Assembly (NCBI RefSeq): GCF_009720865.1
Contig: NZ_WNLA01000010.1
Location: forward strand, 1 to 64,000
Direction: 5' to 3'
Source: Pseudoduganella ginsengisoli
Lineage (GTDB): Bacteria; Pseudomonadota; Gammaproteobacteria; Burkholderiales; Burkholderiaceae_D
DNA length: 64,000 nt
The notes below the pieces were generated by a model. The model searched no databases, was not told the origin of the DNA, and saw nothing but the letters and a program-made list of their open reading frames with translations. Below, piece by piece: positions 29,242 through 38,464 of the stretch (positions within the stretch are counted from its first letter, which is position 1; each line of letters starts with the position of its first letter). The position numbers and the translations under genes were made by a program.

Positions 29242-30167
29242 ACGGCCCCATGGCGGTGTTCCTGTTGCTGGTATTCCTGGTGGTGGCAGCCATCGTGATG
29301 CTGGCTTTGTGGCTGTTTGCACCAGATGCCGTGCGCCTGCGCCTGAACGGGCAATTGCTTGACCCGGATGCGCAGCCAGTGGAAGGGCAGGGCAAGTGGG
29401 TCGAGCGCATTGCGCGCGTGGCGCAGCCGCTGACGCGCCTGTCGCTGCCGGACGAAGGCTGGGAACGGTCGCCGCTGCGCACCCGCTTCATTACGGCAGG
29501 CTGGCGCCAGCAATCCGCTCCGACGCTGTATTTCGCGGCCAAGACCATGCTGGCATTGCTGCTGCCGGCGCTGGCAGCGCTGCCGGCCGCCAGCCATGTG
29601 CCGCAAAACGCGTGGCTGCTGCTGTTGCTGGGGGCTGCCGCCATCGGCTATTACTTGCCTAACGCCGTACTGGCGCGTACCGCGGCGCGGCGCCAGCGGG
29701 AAATCTTTGAAAATCTGCCCGATGCGCTGGATTTGCTGACAGTCTGCGTGGAAGCGGGCCTGAGCCTGGAACGGGCGCTGGTGCGGGTGGCGGCGGAAAT
29801 CCACATCAAGAGCGTAGCGCTGGCGCAGGAATTGCAGCTGACGTTGATGGAAATGCGCGCCGGCTTCAGCAAGGAAAAAGCGTTGCGCAACCTGGCGCTG
29901 CGCAGTGGCGTCGAAGATATGGATACGCTGGTGGCAATGCTGATTCAATCGCAGCGCTTCGGCACCAGCATGGGCGATTCGCTGCGCGTGCATTCAGAAA
30001 ATTTGCGCACCAAGCGCAGGATGATGGCGGAAGAAGCGGCGGCAAAGATCGGGTTGAAATTGCTGTTCCCGCTGATCTTTTGCATTTTCCCGACGTTGAT
30101 GCTGGTGCTGCTTGGCCCGGCAGCGCTGCAAGTGGCGCGTGTGCTAATGCCGGGCCTGTTGAAATAA
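29238..30167 (+). CDS. tadC: TadC inner-membrane platform protein
   Basis: Second T2SS-F-family platform subunit, 309 residues. Helices lie near residues 3-25, about 100-145 and at the C-terminus; the F domain reads [20 protein letters not shown] then [10 protein letters not shown]. It is the last gene of the tad locus; a separate tadD (TPR) gene is absent here. The ATG at 29238 overlaps tadB by 4 bp; a longer extension of the frame upstream overlaps tadB and is not used. Confidence 0.92.
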   Translation: MNGPMAVFLLLVFLVVAAIVMLALWLFAPDAVRLRLNGQLLDPDAQPVEGQGKWVERIARVAQPLTRLSLPDEGWERSPLRTRFITAGWRQQSAPTLYFAAKTMLALLLPALAALPAASHVPQNAWLLLLLGAAAIGYYLPNAVLARTAARRQREIFENLPDALDLLTVCVEAGLSLERALVRVAAEIHIKSVALAQELQLTLMEMRAGFSKEKALRNLALRSGVEDMDTLVAMLIQSQRFGTSMGDSLRVHSENLRTKRRMMAEEAAAKIGLKLLFPLIFCIFPTLMLVLLGPAALQVARVLMPGLLK

Positions 30168-30172
30168 CCGGC

Positions 30173-30937
30173 TTAGTTCCAGGCGACGCTGCCCATGCCG
30201 CGCGCCGTGGAGCTGCGGTTGGCCGGTTTGCCATACACGGTGGCGGAACCCATGCCGGACAGGCGCAGGTTGGCCGACGTCTTCGCGTACACCGTGGCGC
30301 CGCCCAGGCCCGACATGTCGACGTCGACGCTGTCGGCGCGCAAGCCTTGCGCATCCAGGCTGCCGATGCCGCCCAGCTTGGCCGTCAGGTTTTTGCTTTG
30401 GCCGTTGATGACGATTTGTCCCGCGCCTTTCAAGTTCAAGTCCACGCTCTCCGCGTCGCCCGCGTTCACGTGCATGCTGCCGACGCCGGTCAGGCGCGCA
30501 TCCATATGCTTGTAGCGCGATGCCATGTTGACGGAGCCGGCGCCTTCCAGCGACACGCGCATGTCATCGCCCGAAAAGCCGGACAGTTCTGCGGAACCGA
30601 CGCCAGCCGAGACAAATTCACGCAAGTTCGGCAACGTCAGTTCGGCGCGCAGGTTGCCATTGCTGAAGTTGACGCCGCGCAGGTCAGTGCCGATGCGCAG
30701 CGTATCGCCGCTTTGCACCACCGTGATTTTCGGCACGTAGCGCTTGTCGCCGGACACCACCAGCGAAGGCGTATTGCCCTGCTTCAGATTCAGGCTGATG
30801 ATCCCATCCAGCACCACCTTGACGGCCCGTGCATCCACAGTGCGGATTTCACTGATCACTTCATCCGCGACGGCCAGGCCGTGTGCTGCGTACAGGGAAA
30901 CTGCCATCATCGTGGCGCTGATAAATTTGTTCATCAT
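30173..30937 (-). CDS. secreted DUF2807 (GIN-domain) protein
   Basis: Exported protein of 254 residues with a signal peptide (MMNKFISATMMAVSLYAAHG then LAVA). The mature part is a right-handed beta structure built of short repeats rich in Gly, Ser and Val (for example GVGSAELSGFSGDDMRVSLE and GAGSVNMASRY), which is the DUF2807 or putative auto-transporter adhesin 'head GIN' pattern. Function is unknown; location in the periplasm or outer membrane is likely. Two adjacent ATGs are possible; GGAG lies upstream. It converges with tadC with only 5 bp between stops, so it is not part of that operon. Confidence 0.8.
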   Translation of the reverse strand: MMNKFISATMMAVSLYAAHGLAVADEVISEIRTVDARAVKVVLDGIISLNLKQGNTPSLVVSGDKRYVPKITVVQSGDTLRIGTDLRGVNFSNGNLRAELTLPNLREFVSAGVGSAELSGFSGDDMRVSLEGAGSVNMASRYKHMDARLTGVGSMHVNAGDAESVDLNLKGAGQIVINGQSKNLTAKLGGIGSLDAQGLRADSVDVDMSGLGGATVYAKTSANLRLSGMGSATVYGKPANRSSTARGMGSVAWN

Positions 30938-30970
30938 TCTGCTCCGGCTGGATTGATTGGACTGCTGGGA

Positions 30971-31183
30971 TTAATTGGCGAGCGCTGCTTTTTCAGCTGC
31001 GCTCAGCCGTTTAGCGGAGATCACCACCACTGGCACCTTGGCGGCATTTGCTTGCACGGTGTGGGCGGTAGCGACAGTATTCTTGGCGGCTGGTACGGCT
31101 GCAACGGCAGTGGTCACCAGGGTAGCGCCTGCCAGGGTAACGGCAGCGAGGAAGATGGCTTCCATGTTTTTAGCGATGTTCAT
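30971..31183 (-). CDS. small exported protein of unknown function
   Basis: Protein of 70 residues. A positively charged start (MNIAKNMEAIFLAAVTLAGA) leads into an Ala/Val-rich stretch that looks like a signal peptide, leaving a mature peptide of about 40 residues ending KRLSAAEKAALAN. A strong AAGGAG site lies before the ATG. It is encoded just upstream of, and in the same direction as, the DUF2807 gene, so the two may form an operon. I do not recognise a family beyond short secreted proteins of Oxalobacteraceae. Confidence 0.6.
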   Translation of the reverse strand: MNIAKNMEAIFLAAVTLAGATLVTTAVAAVPAAKNTVATAHTVQANAAKVPVVVISAKRLSAAEKAALAN

Positions 31184-31395
31184 TTTCAGCTCCTTGTCTA
31201 TGTGTTCGTCGTTTCGATGAGTGAACTATAGACAAGGGCCGTTTGCAGCTCTATCGGTGTGCGACGAACTGCAATTTTTGCGACATGAACTGCATGAAAA
31301 CGCCGACCGGCGTATTGCGGAGGATCAGGCGAAGCGCAAATGACACGCTGCGCCGGTGAGGAAGGTCAAATATGGCGGTAAGGCACGGGGCGCCG

Positions 31396-32097
31396 TTATG
31401 CGGCTTCCTCTTCTTCATCTTCGCGTGCGGAGCGCATCCACTGCACCAGCGGATACGCATCCTTCATGCCGTTGGCAATCAGGGGCAGCAGCAAATCCGG
31501 CTTGTTCAAGTCGAGATCCATCTCGGTCCACACAAAGAAGCTTTTCAGCTTGATGTATTCAATGTGTTCGTGCTCGGGATCGAAGCCTTTTGGCGGGCGC
31601 TGCAGCTTGCCTTCATTCTGGATCGTGCCGTAGCGGGCTTTCAGGTTTTTATTTTTCAGCACTTTGCTGAAACCGGCAGCATCTTCGACCATGGCGCGGC
31701 GCAGCGCTTTGATGCGGTTGGGCGGCGGCATGTATTCACCGGCGCCAAACAGGACGCGGCCTTCACCGTCCAGCTGGAAGTAATACGTGGGGCCGCCGGC
31801 TTTTGACGGGCGGCGCATGTCGTTCGGCGCGATGGCGGCCGAGAAACGGGTTTTGTACGGGCTTTTGTCGTTGGCGAAGCGCACGTCGCGGTTAATGCGG
31901 AACATGGCTTTCTTGGGATTGCAAAACTTGACGGCCGGGTCGAACTTGCCCAGTTCGGCGATCAGCTGCGTCACCAGCTGCAGGAACTCTTCGCGCAGGA
32001 TGTCATAGCGCGGTTTGTTCATGATGAACCAGGGGCGGTTGTTATTGTCGGCCAGCTCGGTCAGGTAGTTTTTCAGGTCGCGCAGGTGCATGGGCAT
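31396..32097 (-). CDS. DUF2461 / TIGR02453 family protein
   Basis: Soluble protein of 233 residues. The family pattern is clear: WFIMNKPRYDILREEFLQLV near residue 23, KAMFRINRDVRFANDKSPYK near residue 63, and YYFQLDGEGRVLFGAGEYMP near residue 105. The C-terminal 10 residues are a very acidic stretch ending EDEEEEAA. The biochemical role of the family is not known. It is encoded downstream of the DegS-like protease on the same strand with a 41-bp gap, so co-transcription is possible. No ribosome site stands out. Confidence 0.85.
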   Translation of the reverse strand: MPMHLRDLKNYLTELADNNNRPWFIMNKPRYDILREEFLQLVTQLIAELGKFDPAVKFCNPKKAMFRINRDVRFANDKSPYKTRFSAAIAPNDMRRPSKAGGPTYYFQLDGEGRVLFGAGEYMPPPNRIKALRRAMVEDAAGFSKVLKNKNLKARYGTIQNEGKLQRPPKGFDPEHEHIEYIKLKSFFVWTEMDLDLNKPDLLLPLIANGMKDAYPLVQWMRSAREDEEEEAA

Positions 32098-32138
32098 ATC
32101 GGAGTTGGAAGAGACGGACCATTATGCCGCCACCCCGC

Positions 32139-33317
32139 CTACTTCGCTACCGGCCGCCTGCCCACCGTGACCGCCAGTTCTGTTTCCCGGCTCTTGCGCA
32201 AGACGCGCATGGTGGCTTTGCCGCCTGGTTGCAGTGCGGCAATCAAATTCAGCATTTCCGTCGTGTCATGGACATCCTTGCCTTCCACGGACACCAGGAT
32301 GTCGCCCGGCTTGATGCCGGCCTTGTCGGCCGGGCCATTGCGTACCACGCCCGCAATGATCGCGCCGCTGGTGCGCTGCAAGCCAAAGCTTTCCGCCAGT
32401 TCCGGTGTAATTTCCTGCGATTCCACGCCGATCCAGCCGCGCGTGACATGCCCGGAGGAAATAATCGCTTCCATCACGGATTTCGCTGTGGACACGGGAA
32501 TAGCAAAGCCTATGCCGACGGAACCGCCCGTTTGCGAATAAATCGCGGAATTAATGCCGAGTAAATTGCCGTTGGTATCAATCAGCGCGCCACCGGAATT
32601 GCCGAAATTAATGGCCGCATCAGTCTGGATAAAATTCTCGAAGTTATTGATACGCAAATTATTGCGGCCCAGCGCAGAAATAATGCCCATGGTGACGGTT
32701 TGCCCGACACCGAACGGATTGCCGATGGCCAGCACGACGTCGCCGACTTTGGCGTTTTCCGCATGGCCCAGCACGATCACGGGCAATTTATCCAGGCCGA
32801 TTTGAATGACGGCCAAATCCGTTTCCGGGTCCGTCCCCACGACTTTGGCCTTGCTTTTGCGCCCGTCCGGTAACACCACCTGGATATCGTCGGCCGCATC
32901 GACCACGTGGTTATTGGTGAGGATATAGCCGGCCGGGCTGACGATGACGCCAGAACCCAGGCTGGACTGGTCTTCATCGCCATCGTCGCCTTCTCCCCGG
33001 TCGCCCCGTTCAAAGAAGCGGCGGAAAAACGGGTCGCGCGACAGTGGATGCTTGCGCTTCGGGGACTTCGTGGTGAGGACATTGACGACGGCGGGCATCG
33101 CGCGCGATGCCGCCACCCGGTAAGAACCGGGGGAAGGCGGGGTATTGCTGGAGGCTTCCAGCAGCGTGGCAGGGCGGGCGCTGCCCGTGCCCAGTTGCCG
33201 GATCGAGGCCGGCAAGCTGGCTGCGTCGGGACGGACGGCGTTATAGACGAAATACAGCGCAAGGACCACGGTCACCGTTTGCGCAAACAACAACCACAGT
33301 CGTCGCATGATCTTCAT
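32139..33317 (-). CDS. DegS/DegQ-like membrane-anchored serine protease
   Basis: Trypsin-like periplasmic endoprotease of 392 residues. One N-terminal helix (LWLLFAQTVTVVLALYFVYN) anchors it to the inner membrane. The catalytic triad is complete: His in TNNHVVDAADD, Asp in PETDLAVIQ, Ser in NFGNSGGALID. A single PDZ domain follows (residues about 280-375, GIKPGDILVSVEGKDVHDTT). One PDZ and a membrane anchor favour a DegS/AlgW-type envelope-stress role over DegP. A later ATG at 33308 is an equally good start. Neighbours mscL and the bc1 operon are in the usual betaproteobacterial arrangement. Confidence 0.9.
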   Translation of the reverse strand: MKIMRRLWLLFAQTVTVVLALYFVYNAVRPDAASLPASIRQLGTGSARPATLLEASSNTPPSPGSYRVAASRAMPAVVNVLTTKSPKRKHPLSRDPFFRRFFERGDRGEGDDGDEDQSSLGSGVIVSPAGYILTNNHVVDAADDIQVVLPDGRKSKAKVVGTDPETDLAVIQIGLDKLPVIVLGHAENAKVGDVVLAIGNPFGVGQTVTMGIISALGRNNLRINNFENFIQTDAAINFGNSGGALIDTNGNLLGINSAIYSQTGGSVGIGFAIPVSTAKSVMEAIISSGHVTRGWIGVESQEITPELAESFGLQRTSGAIIAGVVRNGPADKAGIKPGDILVSVEGKDVHDTTEMLNLIAALQPGGKATMRVLRKSRETELAVTVGRRPVAK

Positions 33318-33347
33318 CCCGGGCCCGCTGGCCGGGCCAGCAGGGCG

Positions 33348-33773
33348 TTATTTATTCTTCAGCGAGTCGCGGATTTCACGCAGCAGCAAAACATCTTCTG
33401 CGGGCGGCGCCGGCTCGGCAGCCGCTGCCGGCGCCTCCGTGCGGCGGGCCTTTTGCAGCAGGCGCACCATTTGGAAAATGATGAACGCCAATATGATGAA
33501 GTTTAGCAGGATGGTCAGGAAGTTACCGTACGCGAGGACCGCGCCCAGCTTTTTTGCTTCGGCCAGTGATAAATTCATGGGCTGGCCGTTGAGCGGAATG
33601 TAATAGTTGGCGAAATCCAGGCCGCCGATCAGCTTGCCGATGGGCGGCATGATGATGTCTTGCACCAGTGAATCCACGATTTTGCTGAATGCCGCGCCCA
33701 CGATCACGCCGACCGCGAGATCGACCACATTGCCTTTCATGGCAAACTCTTTGAATTCCTGCATCATGCCCAT
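33348..33773 (-). CDS. mscL: large-conductance mechanosensitive channel
   Basis: Homopentameric channel of the inner membrane, 141 residues, that opens on osmotic downshock. The amphipathic N-terminal helix and TM1 are seen as [21 protein letters not shown] then [20 protein letters not shown], and TM2 as [20 protein letters not shown]. The C-terminal part has an Ala/Pro-rich stretch before [13 protein letters not shown]. The ATG at 33773 follows AGGAG and gives the standard start; a longer extension in frame is ignored. Lies 30 bp upstream of the DegS-like gene on the same strand. Confidence 0.95.
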   Translation of the reverse strand: MGMMQEFKEFAMKGNVVDLAVGVIVGAAFSKIVDSLVQDIIMPPIGKLIGGLDFANYYIPLNGQPMNLSLAEAKKLGAVLAYGNFLTILLNFIILAFIIFQMVRLLQKARRTEAPAAAAEPAPPAEDVLLLREIRDSLKNK

Positions 33774-34018
33774 CTGTGTACTCCTGGTAAATAAACGAAC
33801 CGATGATAGCGGTATTTTGTTGCTTTTCACAACACATTGCCGGGTCGATCCCCCTGGGACAATTTACCCATGGACGGCGTTGCATAATGTGGGGCAGAAT
33901 TTACACAAATACTACGTTTTCCTTTAATTCAAAAAACTTTTGTCCTACAATTTAAGGTTGCTGCAAGCTCAGTAGTCGTATAACAACTATTTCGCAATTT
34001 GATGATTGGGGTTTGTGT

Positions 34019-34627
34019 ATGAGTATCGAAAAGCAGGTCGATCCCGGCCGACGCGGTTTGCTGGCTGCCACATGTGCAGCGGGCGGCGTAGTAGGCTTGT
34101 CTGCCACGGGCGCCTTGGTCAGTACCTTCCAGCCGTCCGAACGGGCGAAAGCCGCCGGTGCACCGGTTGAAGTCGACATCAGCTCTCTGCAGCCGGGCGA
34201 GATGAAGACGGTGGAATGGCGTGGTAAGCCGGTGTGGATTCTGCGCCGCACGCCGGAAATGATCGCTTCCCTGAAGAAAACCGACGGCCAGGTGGCCGAT
34301 CCCCAATCGAAACGTAATCCTGACGAATTCACGCCGGAATACTGCCGCAACGAAGCGCGCGCGATTAAACCGGAATACCTGGTCGCCATTGGCATTTGCA
34401 CCCACCTGGGCTGCTCGCCATCGACCAAGTTCGTGCCGGGCCCGCAAGCGTCGCTGCCGGATGACTGGGCTGGCGGTTTCCTGTGCCCATGCCACGGCTC
34501 CACCTTCGACCTGGCCGGCCGCGTGTTCAAGAACAAGCCTGCGCCGGATAACTTGCCTGTGCCGCGCCACATGTACCTGAGCGACACCAAGCTGATCATT
34601 GGTAAAGACCAGAAAGGCGAGGCATAA
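34019..34627 (+). CDS. petA: Rieske iron-sulfur subunit of cytochrome bc1
   Basis: Ubiquinol-cytochrome c reductase Rieske protein, 202 residues. A twin-arginine motif and single helix (GRRGLLAATCAAGGVVGLSA) anchor it. The 2Fe-2S ligands sit in CTHLGC and CPCHGS, and the Pro loop follows as KPAPDNLPVPRH. The ATG at 34019 is chosen over a TTG six bases upstream. First gene of petABC, with 2 bp before petB, and divergent from mscL. Confidence 0.96.
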   Translation: MSIEKQVDPGRRGLLAATCAAGGVVGLSATGALVSTFQPSERAKAAGAPVEVDISSLQPGEMKTVEWRGKPVWILRRTPEMIASLKKTDGQVADPQSKRNPDEFTPEYCRNEARAIKPEYLVAIGICTHLGCSPSTKFVPGPQASLPDDWAGGFLCPCHGSTFDLAGRVFKNKPAPDNLPVPRHMYLSDTKLIIGKDQKGEA

Positions 34628-34629
34628 CC

Positions 34630-36042
34630 ATGGGCGCATTCAAAGAAACCAAGTTTCCTGCCAACGCGCCAGCCTCGCAAAAGGCCCTGGGCTGGGTCGA
34701 CGACCGTTTTCCGCTGACGAAGCTGTGGAACGACCAATGGGGCAAGTACTACGCTCCCAAGAACTTCAACTTCTGGTACATCTTCGGTTCGCTGGCCATG
34801 CTGGTGCTGGTGCTGCAGATCGTTACCGGTATTTTCCTGACCATGCACTACAAGCCGGACGCCAACCTGGCTTTCGGTTCCGTGGAATACATCATGCGTG
34901 AAGTGCCGTGGGGCTGGCTGGTGCGCTACATGCACTCGACCGGCGCGTCCGCGTTCTTCATCATTGTGTACCTGCACATGACCCGCGGCCTGCTGTACGG
35001 TTCGTACCGCAAGCCACGCGAACTGATCTGGCTGTTTGGTTTCGCCATCTTCCTGTGCCTTATGGCTGAAGCGTTCTTCGGCTACCTGCTGCCATGGGGC
35101 CAGATGTCGTACTGGGGCGCGCAGGTGATCGTCAACCTGTTTGGCGCGATTCCCCTGATCGGCCCTGACCTGTCGCTGTGGATTCGTGGCGACTACGTGG
35201 TGTCCGACGCCACCTTGAACCGCTTCTTCGCGTTCCACGTGATTGCGATTCCTCTGGTGCTGCTGGGCCTGGTGGCTGCGCACTTGATCGCGCTGCACGA
35301 AGTGGGTTCGTCGAACCCGGATGGCATTGAAGTCAAGGAAAACCTGGGCCCGGACGGCCACCCGGTCGATTCGATTCCATCGCACCCATACTACACGGTG
35401 CACGACTTGTTCGGCGTATCGGTATTCCTGCTGATCTTCTCGACGGTGGTGTTCTTTGCACCGGAAATGGGTGGTTATTTCCTGGAGTACAACAACTTCC
35501 TGCCCGGTGACTCGCTGAAGACCCCGCTGCACATCGCGCCAACCTGGTACTTCACGCCGTTCTACTCGGTGCTGCGCGCCACCACTGCGGACTTCATGTG
35601 GGTACTGATGTTTGCCGTGGCAGCCTATGTGGCCTTCCTGTGGCTGAAGTCGCGCCTGTCGGGCATGGTCAAGACGGTCATTGCCGCGGTTGCCCTGGTG
35701 GCCATCATCGGCATGCTGCCTTCCGTGCTGGATGCGAAATTCTGGGGCGTGGTGTTCTTTGGTTCGTCGGTGGTGATCCTGGCCTTCCTGCCATGGCTGG
35801 ACCACTCGAAAGTCAAATCGATCCGCTACCGTCCTGACTGGCATAAATATGTGTACATGCTGTTCGGTATTGCATTTATTGCACTGGGCTACCTGGGTAC
35901 CCAGCCGCCTAGCCCGGTTGGCACCGTGGTTTCGCAGATCTGCACGCTGTACTACTTTGCCTTCTTCCTGCTGATGCCTTGGTGGAGCGAAATGGGCCAG
36001 TTCAAACAGGTTCCATCCCGCGTTACGTACCACGCGCATTGA
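34630..36042 (+). CDS. petB: cytochrome b subunit of cytochrome bc1
   Basis: Integral membrane haem-b protein of 470 residues that carries the quinone oxidation and reduction sites. The four haem-ligand histidines lie in RYMHSTGASAFFIIVYLHM and FFAFHVIAIPLVLLGLVAAH, and the Qo-site PEWY-like motif appears as PTWYFTPFYSVLR. About eight to nine membrane helices, with a C-terminal extension typical of betaproteobacteria. It is separated from petA by 2 bp and from petC by 30 bp, one operon. Confidence 0.97.
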   Translation: MGAFKETKFPANAPASQKALGWVDDRFPLTKLWNDQWGKYYAPKNFNFWYIFGSLAMLVLVLQIVTGIFLTMHYKPDANLAFGSVEYIMREVPWGWLVRYMHSTGASAFFIIVYLHMTRGLLYGSYRKPRELIWLFGFAIFLCLMAEAFFGYLLPWGQMSYWGAQVIVNLFGAIPLIGPDLSLWIRGDYVVSDATLNRFFAFHVIAIPLVLLGLVAAHLIALHEVGSSNPDGIEVKENLGPDGHPVDSIPSHPYYTVHDLFGVSVFLLIFSTVVFFAPEMGGYFLEYNNFLPGDSLKTPLHIAPTWYFTPFYSVLRATTADFMWVLMFAVAAYVAFLWLKSRLSGMVKTVIAAVALVAIIGMLPSVLDAKFWGVVFFGSSVVILAFLPWLDHSKVKSIRYRPDWHKYVYMLFGIAFIALGYLGTQPPSPVGTVVSQICTLYYFAFFLLMPWWSEMGQFKQVPSRVTYHAH

Positions 36043-36072
36043 TTACCGGCCATCGCTGAAGAGGACATGTAC

Positions 36073-36840
36073 ATGAATTTTGCTAAAAAGTTAATTGCAA
36101 TCCTGGCGCTGGCAGTCCCTGGACTGGCGCTGGCAAACGAGGGTGGCCACCCGCTGGACAAGGCGCCGGACCGCTCGACCAACATGGCGGCACTGCAAAA
36201 TGGCGCCAAGTTGTTTGTGAACTACTGCCTGAACTGCCATAATGCGTCTTCGATGCGTTATAACCGGTTGAAAGACCTGGGCCTGACGGAAGAGCAGATC
36301 AAGGGCAACCTGTTGTTTACTGCTGAAAAAGTGGGCGAAATGATGACAACGGCGATGCCGGCCAAGGATGCCAAGGCCTGGTTCGGCGCGGTTCCGCCGG
36401 ATTTGTCCGTGATTTCGCGCGCCAAGGCATCGTCCGCAGGCACCGGTGGCGACTACCTGTATACTTATCTGCGTACTTTCTACAAGGATGACAACCGCCC
36501 GACCGGCTGGAACAACCTGGTATTGGCAAACGCGGCAATGCCGCACGCCCTGTGGGAATTGCAGGGTGTGCAAAGCGCCAAGTTTGTCGAGGAAACGGAT
36601 CCACACGATCCATCCAAGAAAGTGCACAAATTCGCTGGCTTTGAGCAGGTGAAACCCGGCACCATGACCAAGCTGGAGTTCGACACGGCCGTGGCGGACC
36701 TGGTGGGCTACATGGAGTGGATGGCGGAACCTGCCCAGCAAACCCGCAAACGCCTGGGCGTGTGGGTGGTGCTGTTCCTGTCGTGCTTTGCGCTGCTGGC
36801 CTGGCGCCTGAACGCATCGTACTGGAAGGAAGTTAAATAA
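36073..36840 (+). CDS. petC: cytochrome c1 subunit of cytochrome bc1
   Basis: Periplasmic, membrane-tethered c-type cytochrome of 255 residues. A signal peptide (FAKKLIAILALAVPGLALA) precedes the haem site CLNCHNASSMRYNRL near residue 55. A single C-terminal helix (LGVWVVLFLSCFALLAWRLN) anchors it. The ATG at 36073 was chosen over one six bases upstream because GAGG at 36061 is better spaced. Electrons from the Rieske centre pass to this haem. Last gene of petABC. Confidence 0.95.
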   Translation: MNFAKKLIAILALAVPGLALANEGGHPLDKAPDRSTNMAALQNGAKLFVNYCLNCHNASSMRYNRLKDLGLTEEQIKGNLLFTAEKVGEMMTTAMPAKDAKAWFGAVPPDLSVISRAKASSAGTGGDYLYTYLRTFYKDDNRPTGWNNLVLANAAMPHALWELQGVQSAKFVEETDPHDPSKKVHKFAGFEQVKPGTMTKLEFDTAVADLVGYMEWMAEPAQQTRKRLGVWVVLFLSCFALLAWRLNASYWKEVK

Positions 36841-36876
36841 GAGTTAGCTCGGAAGTTTGAGCTTTGTTTTGTGCGC

Positions 36877-36923
36877 CGCCCGCGATGCGGGCGCGCTCCT
36901 TGGGGTGAGCCGCTTTTGCGGCT
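36877..36923 (+). promoter_or_regulatory. two hairpins between petC and sspA
   Basis: CGCCCGC-GAT-GCGGGCG at 36877-36893 and AGCCGC-TTTT-GCGGCT at 36908-36923 are perfect stems in the leader of sspA. Neither is followed by a T run, so they may be petC mRNA-end structures or 5' leader elements of sspA. Confidence 0.45.
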
Positions 36924-36956
36924 ACATCCCATTTTGTTTCTAAGGAACTACAAAAA

Positions 36957-37568
36957 ATGATGGTTCTCTACTCGGGTACGACCTGCCCCTTCTCGCAACG
37001 CTGCCGCCTGGTCCTGTTTGAAAAAGGCATGGACTTTGAAGTGCGCGATGTGGACTTGTTCAACAAGCCGGAAGACATTTCGACCATGAATCCATACGGC
37101 CAGGTACCGATCCTGGTCGAGCGCGAACTGATCCTGTACGAATCGAACATCATCAATGAGTACATCGATGAGCGCTTCCCGCACCCGCAACTGATGCCGG
37201 CCGACCCGCTGATGCGCGCCCGTGCCCGCCTGATGCTGTTCAACTTCGAAAAAGAATTGTTCGTGCACGTGCACACGCTGGAATCCGAGCGTGCCAAGGC
37301 CAACGACAAGAGCCATGACAAGGCTAGAGCAGAAATCCGCGACCGCCTGACGACCTTGGCGCCGCTGTTCCTGAAGAACAAGTACATGCTGGGCGATGAA
37401 TTCTCGATGCTGGACGTGGCGGTGGCGCCGCTGCTGTGGCGTCTGGATCACTATGGCATTGAGCTGTCGAAAACTGCTGCGCCGCTGATGAAATACGCCG
37501 AGCGTATCTTCTCGCGTCCAGCCTACATCGAAGCGCTGACCCCATCCGAAAAGGTCATGCGCCGCTAA
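36957..37568 (+). CDS. sspA: stringent starvation protein A
   Basis: RNA-polymerase-associated, glutathione-S-transferase-fold protein of 203 residues that acts in starvation and acid stress. The thioredoxin-like N-terminal domain reads MMVLYSGTTCPFSQRCRLVL, with NPYGQVPILVERELILYESN typical of SspA, and a helical C-terminal domain follows. A second ATG one codon on is equally possible. sspB follows after only 4 bp. The pet-sspAB order is conserved in betaproteobacteria. Confidence 0.93.
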   Translation: MMVLYSGTTCPFSQRCRLVLFEKGMDFEVRDVDLFNKPEDISTMNPYGQVPILVERELILYESNIINEYIDERFPHPQLMPADPLMRARARLMLFNFEKELFVHVHTLESERAKANDKSHDKARAEIRDRLTTLAPLFLKNKYMLGDEFSMLDVAVAPLLWRLDHYGIELSKTAAPLMKYAERIFSRPAYIEALTPSEKVMRR

Positions 37569-37572
37569 TATC

Positions 37573-38064
37573 ATGGCAGACATCTCCACCAAGCCCTACA
37601 TGCTGCGCGCCATCTACGAGTGGTGCACCGACAGCGGCTATACGCCTTACCTGGCCGTGAAAGTCGATGCCGCCACCACGGTACCGATGGAATACGTGAA
37701 AAAGGGCGAAATTGTGCTCAACATCAGCTTTGGCGCCACTTCGGGGCTGAAGATGGACAATGACAGCATCCGTTTCCACGCCCGCTTCGGCGGCGTGTCG
37801 CGCGAAATCTTCGTGCCGGTAAATAACGTCATGGCCATCTATGCCAACGAAAACGGCCAAGGCATGGCGTTTGAGCCGCAATTGGGCCAGTACGAACCGC
37901 CAGCCCCGGCGCCAGCACCATCGGCGCCAACCCTGGCGCCCGTGCCGAGCCCGGTGCCTTCGTCCGAGTCCCGTCCTGCTGAGACTGTCAGCACGGATGC
38001 ACCGGACGATGGTGGCGAACCGCCAAAAAAGGGCGGACGTCCTACCCTGACACGTATCAAATAG
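37573..38064 (+). CDS. sspB: ClpXP adaptor SspB
   Basis: Adaptor of 163 residues that tethers ssrA-tagged proteins to ClpX. The folded domain occupies about residues 1-100 (KPYMLRAIYEWCTDSGYTPY, then the SFGATSGLKMDNDSI strand). A long Pro/Ala-rich linker (roughly 105-145) precedes a basic C-terminal tail (PPKKGGRPTLTRIK) that corresponds to the ClpX-binding module. In the same operon as sspA. The tRNA-Thr gene used by the integrative element lies 26 bp downstream. Confidence 0.93.
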   Translation: MADISTKPYMLRAIYEWCTDSGYTPYLAVKVDAATTVPMEYVKKGEIVLNISFGATSGLKMDNDSIRFHARFGGVSREIFVPVNNVMAIYANENGQGMAFEPQLGQYEPPAPAPAPSAPTLAPVPSPVPSSESRPAETVSTDAPDDGGEPPKKGGRPTLTRIK

Positions 38065-38090
38065 CGTATAATCCGCGCTGAAAAGTTTAC

Positions 38091-38166
<76 letters not shown>

Positions 38167-38184
38167 AAATTAAGTAGTAAAAAC

Positions 38185-38219
38185 AAAGGGTTACATGATT
38201 TTTCATGTAACCCTTTTTG
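38185..38219 (+). terminator. terminator downstream of tRNA-Thr, carried by the element
   Basis: An 11-bp stem GGGTTACATGA/TCATGTAACCC with a four-T loop, extended by A-T pairs, is followed by TTTTT. It lies 20 bp past the tRNA. Each arm also holds the ATGTAACC motif seen in the putative integrase arm sites. Confidence 0.85.
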
Positions 38220-38244
38220 TTTCCAGTACGCTCTGTTTGACCCT

Positions 38245-38268
38245 TGTAACCACTATGTAACCCGATTG
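38245..38268. repeat. left putative integrase arm-site pair
   Basis: Two directly repeated TGTAACC units, ten bases apart, ending in CCGATTG. The same 24-bp block recurs at 43766-43789 with one mismatch, on the other end of the element in the same orientation. Confidence 0.6.
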
Positions 38269-38414
38269 AGTGGTGGCGAGAACCTCGGCTGATGCTATAA
38301 GCCGTCATTTCCGTTACCCGCCCATATATGGTTGAGTCTGTACAGCATTTCACAGTTCAATGCAAGTCCCGGTTGCTATGAAGGGAGGGACACTGTTAGA
38401 ATTTAGACTTCATA

Positions 38415-38434
38415 TACTGTAAAACCGTACAGTA
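38415..38434 (+). promoter_or_regulatory. LexA (SOS) box upstream of the immA-like gene
   Basis: TACTGTAAAACCGTACAGTA is a 7-bp perfect inverted repeat and contains CTGT-N8-ACAG, the LexA consensus of most proteobacteria. Its outer six bases on each side equal the ideal E. coli box. It overlaps a TATACT -10-like box (38413-38418) and ends 30 bp before the start codon. Confidence 0.75.
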
Positions 38435-38464
38435 GTAATTTCTCACAATAGGAAGGGGGAGGCC

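Noticed and set aside
33952..36039. 695-codon open frame opposite petAB
   Set aside because: Antisense to conserved petA and petB; no domain, no ribosome site.
38336..38356. Second LexA-like site (CTGTACAG...CACAG)
   Set aside because: The spacing between CTG and CAG is not ten bases, so it does not fit the operator; only the 38415-38434 site does.
38185..38434. Repeated TGTAACC motifs considered as a CRISPR array
   Set aside because: Only a few short units with irregular spacing and inverted copies, no spacers of constant length and no cas genes.
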